In this document: positions 61,867-64,000 of the stretch, one piece after another | How the letters are laid out: every line of letters starts with the position of its first letter | Numbering within the stretch: the first letter of the stretch is position 1 | NCBI RefSeq assembly: GCF_014695385.1 | Contig: NZ_JACJOD010000013.1 | Span: 248,001-312,000, forward strand | DNA from: Trichocoleus sp. FACHB-46 | Lineage (GTDB): Bacteria > Cyanobacteriota > Cyanobacteriia > FACHB-46 | Direction: 5' to 3' | DNA: 64,000 nt | The notes under the pieces: model-generated | Databases searched by the model: none | Told to the model about the DNA's origin: nothing | Seen by the model: only the letters and a program-made list of their open reading frames with translations | Program-made: the position numbers and the translations under genes

Positions 61867-62632
61867 TTTGTTTTGGGCAGAATTACGGCGGAGTTGGATT
61901 CAGTTCATTCGTTACCCTGCCGACGCGATCGCCGGACTCTTAATCACCACATTGGTCTTCTACGGGCTGTTTGCTAGTGCCCGTTACATTGCTGGGCCTA
62001 GCGTCCAGTTTGGCGATCGCTTAGATGCGATAGTCATTGGATATGTGCTGTGGACGCTGTTGATCTTCATCATGAACGACATCGCCGTTGGTTTACAGGC
62101 AGAAGCCCAAACCGGGACGCTAGAGCAGTTATTCCTATCTCCCTTCGGAGCCTCACGAGTCTTCTTGATGCGGGCGATCGCAAGTCTCACTCTCCGCTTA
62201 TTCCTGACTCTCGTAGGGCTGCTGATCATCATGGCAATCACAGGCAGTCGGCTCAATTTCAGCTTCAGTTTATTTTTGCCGCTCAGCACCATTCTGCTTG
62301 GAGCCTACGGTTTATCTTTTGCGCTCGGAGCCTTGGCGTTGCTGCTCAAGCGGGTACAGCAAGTGTTAGGCATTTTTCAATTTGCCCTATTGTTCCTGAT
62401 TTCAACCCCCACTGAAGATTGGACAGGTTCACTGCAAATGTTATCAAGAATCTTACCGATGACCGCTGGGGCAGGTGTGCTGAGAGAACTAATGGCAGAA
62501 GGGCAAGCCCTAGATTGGAACGAGTTGGCGATCGCCTTTATTAATGGGGCTGTCTATTTAGTAGTTGGTGTATTGCTATTTTGGCAAGCCGAACGTCGAG
62601 CTAAACAACGAGGTTTGTTAAGCGGATATTGA
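61859..62632 (+). CDS. ABC-2 type exporter permease
   Basis: Integral membrane partner of the preceding ATPase, 257 residues with six predicted helices. The segment LEQLFLSPFGASRVFLMRAIASL carries the coupling-helix motif of ABC-2 permeases (EQL then PFG), and further helices follow (NFSFSLFLPLSTILLGAYGLSF, QVLGIFQFALLFLIS). It starts within the last 8 bases of the ATPase gene, so translation is coupled. Confidence 0.9.
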   Translation: MLNLFWAELRRSWIQFIRYPADAIAGLLITTLVFYGLFASARYIAGPSVQFGDRLDAIVIGYVLWTLLIFIMNDIAVGLQAEAQTGTLEQLFLSPFGASRVFLMRAIASLTLRLFLTLVGLLIIMAITGSRLNFSFSLFLPLSTILLGAYGLSFALGALALLLKRVQQVLGIFQFALLFLISTPTEDWTGSLQMLSRILPMTAGAGVLRELMAEGQALDWNELAIAFINGAVYLVVGVLLFWQAERRAKQRGLLSGY

Positions 62633-62710
62633 GCCTAAAATGCGTGAAGAATCACCCCTCCCAACCCTCCCCGACGCGGAGAGAGCTTCAAGCCCCCTAC
62701 AAAATCTTTT

Positions 62711-63649
62711 ATGCAATCTCAAACTTCTGCCCCTGGAAACCAGACTGTCTCTCCCACGCAGTTTTATACCTGGAAAGGATATCGTTGCGCTTATGAGGTG
62801 CAAACTCCCCCTGACGCGTCCACGGGAACTGGAACACCCTTGTTGTTAATTCATCCGATCGGTGTGGGATTGTCACGGCACTTTTGGCAGCGCTTTGGGA
62901 GAGAGTGGTATCAAGCGGAGCATCGTAACCCTATCTACAACCCTGATCTGTTGGGCTGTGGCAACAGTGATATGCCTCACGTGACTTATACCCCCGAAGA
63001 TTGGGCGGAGCAGTTGCAGTACTTTTTGCAGACGGTGGTTCAGAAGCCTGTAATTGTCGTGGTGCAGGGAGCTTTATTTCCAGTTGCGATCGCCCTTACC
63101 CAACTGCAAAAAGAGACAAATTTAATTCGTGGGTTAGTCCTATCTGGTCCTCCTGCTTGGCCTGTGATGACTAAAGCTTCTAAGCCTTGGCAGCGACGAC
63201 TCTCCTGGAATCTCTTTGACTCTCCCCTGGGGGCAGCTTTCTATCGCTATGCCCGTCGCCCCCAGTTTTTGCGATCGTTCTCTACCAAACAACTGTTCGA
63301 TCGCGCCGAAGCGGTGGATCAAGAATGGGTAGATATGCTAGTACAAGGCGCTCAAGATCCCGCCAGTCGTCATGCGGTGTTTGCTTTCCTCGCGGGCTTT
63401 TGGCGGCAAAATTACGAGCAGGCGATCGCCTCAATTCAACAACCCACGCTGGTAGTGGTTGGGGAAACTGCCTCCAGCATTAGCCGCTCTGGCAAACAGG
63501 AAACTCCCGAGCAACGCATTGCTGACTACCTCGCCCATCTTCCTCAAGGCCGTAGCCTCAAGATGACAGGTCGCAATGTCATGCCCTACGAAACAACTAC
63601 CGAATTTGTCCAAGCGATCGCGCCCTTTGTGCAGGAATTGTCCCAGTAG
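62711..63649 (+). CDS. Alpha/beta hydrolase with missing nucleophile
   Basis: A 312-residue alpha/beta-hydrolase fold protein. The oxyanion-loop segment LLLIHPIGVGLSRHFW and the strand-turn NPDLLGCGNSDMP are normal. At the nucleophile elbow, where GxSxG is expected after VIVVV, the sequence is QGALFP, so Ala121 stands where the catalytic Ser should be. The protein is therefore probably non-catalytic or uses another residue. It follows the ABC exporter by 78 bases and may belong to its operon. I recall cyanobacterial relatives with the same elbow. Confidence 0.82.
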   Translation: MQSQTSAPGNQTVSPTQFYTWKGYRCAYEVQTPPDASTGTGTPLLLIHPIGVGLSRHFWQRFGREWYQAEHRNPIYNPDLLGCGNSDMPHVTYTPEDWAEQLQYFLQTVVQKPVIVVVQGALFPVAIALTQLQKETNLIRGLVLSGPPAWPVMTKASKPWQRRLSWNLFDSPLGAAFYRYARRPQFLRSFSTKQLFDRAEAVDQEWVDMLVQGAQDPASRHAVFAFLAGFWRQNYEQAIASIQQPTLVVVGETASSISRSGKQETPEQRIADYLAHLPQGRSLKMTGRNVMPYETTTEFVQAIAPFVQELSQ

Positions 63650-63815
63650 AGGCAAAGTGCTTAGTTAGGAGTTGTTGCCTGAGCAACGATGATTGTGATC
63701 AATCTGCAAACAAATTGTTACATTTAGGCAATAGGCTGGTGGCTGTTTTACAGGTCACCCCTAGTTTTACAGTCAACAGTCACTTGAACTGGCACACATT
63801 GCTTTGACGAGCCCT

Positions 63816-64000
63816 ATGAATTCAGATCCTTTGCCTGCTGAACCTAGTATTCCGCCCGCTACTGATGCTGGAATTGACAACGCATCACCGGAAGCGGAAA
63901 CTTCTCCGAAGCCTAGTTACGTCAAATTAGCCATGCGTAACATGGTTCGCAAACGGGGTAAGTCCTTGTGGCACTTCACCTTGACCACCGTTGGTTTATT
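63816..64000 (+). CDS. DUF3285-like small membrane protein, 3' partial
   Basis: The gene starts at ATG 63816 and runs off the window. The readable part is a Pro/Ala/Ser/Glu-rich N-terminus (about 35 residues), then KPSYVKLAMRNMVRKRGKSL and the start of a hydrophobic segment (TLTTVGL). This block matches the DUF3285 family, cyanobacterial proteins with one membrane helix. Function unknown. Confidence 0.75.
   Translation, partial: MNSDPLPAEPSIPPATDAGIDNASPEAETSPKPSYVKLAMRNMVRKRGKSLWHFTLTTVGL

Noticed and set aside
1-64000. tRNA, rRNA, CRISPR arrays, transposases or prophage
   Set aside because: No cloverleaf-like sequence, regular spacer-repeat array, transposase motif or phage gene cluster was found by eye. 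Covariance-model and CRISPR-finder runs would be needed to be certain.

Overview
The window is chromosomal DNA from a cyanobacterium. It carries photosystem II genes (psbB, psbT, psbM), a plant-type zeta-carotene desaturase and many small cyanobacteria-only proteins. The octamer GCGATCGC (HIP1, the palindrome enriched in many cyanobacterial genomes) recurs throughout, inside genes and even inside terminator stems. No rRNA, tRNA, CRISPR array, transposase or prophage was seen. A Leptolyngbya-like filamentous lineage would fit, but the sequence does not settle this.

Layout. 1-9000: LysM/M23 peptidase (cut by the window edge), inositol-phosphatase family protein, J-domain/TPR protein, hisZ, a ferredoxin, a lone LivF-type ATPase, a zinc-ribbon Ser/Thr kinase with a WD40 propeller, and a JAMM protease beside an E1-like MoeB-rhodanese. 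9.6-11.6 kb: small zinc-ribbon protein, alcohol dehydrogenase, exported protein. 12.4-20.6 kb: an exopolysaccharide locus (sugar aminotransferase, cyanoexosortase, its EpsI-like partner, Wza-type export protein, Wzc-type copolymerase) followed by an HD-GYP response regulator. 20.6-30.4 kb: glmU, isoaspartyl peptidase, a DUF2256 mini-gene, trmJ-type methyltransferase, a membrane-anchored beta-lactamase-fold protein overlapping obgE, a C39-like peptidase with three repeats, and prxQ.

31.0-33.6 kb is the clearest functional unit. A textbook guanidine-I (ykkC) riboswitch with an overlapping terminator precedes a ureohydrolase and two HypA/HypB-like nickel chaperones. This matches the nickel guanidine hydrolase system (gdmH-ghaA-ghaB), so the usual agmatinase/hydrogenase-maturation names would mislead.

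33.8-36.7 kb: small conserved protein, cobQ, [2Fe-2S] ferredoxin, exported protein. 36.9-40.1 kb is an accessory patch: two decayed copies of a coiled-coil gene around a 213-aa unknown ORF, then an XRE regulator with an elaborate promoter and an ImmA/IrrE-like protein whose zinc motif is altered. 40.1-51.5 kb: Met/Cys-rich exported protein, SRPBCC protein, zds, large unknown protein, SufA/IscA-type protein, TPR protein, SIMPL lipoprotein, metK, HAD phosphatase, rpsA, nrdR. 51.6-54.7 kb: psbT-psbB divergent from a ferredoxin and psbM. 54.7-64 kb: orphan DNA methyltransferase, universal stress protein, thioesterase, dxr, DinB protein, a gene split by an in-frame amber codon, an RHH-ABC exporter operon, a serine-less alpha/beta hydrolase and the start of a DUF3285-like gene.

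The most interesting points are the guanidine riboswitch operon, the XRE/ImmA region beside decayed coiled-coil genes, the amber-split gene, a three-tier RNA hairpin between psbT and nrdR, and the exosortase polysaccharide locus.
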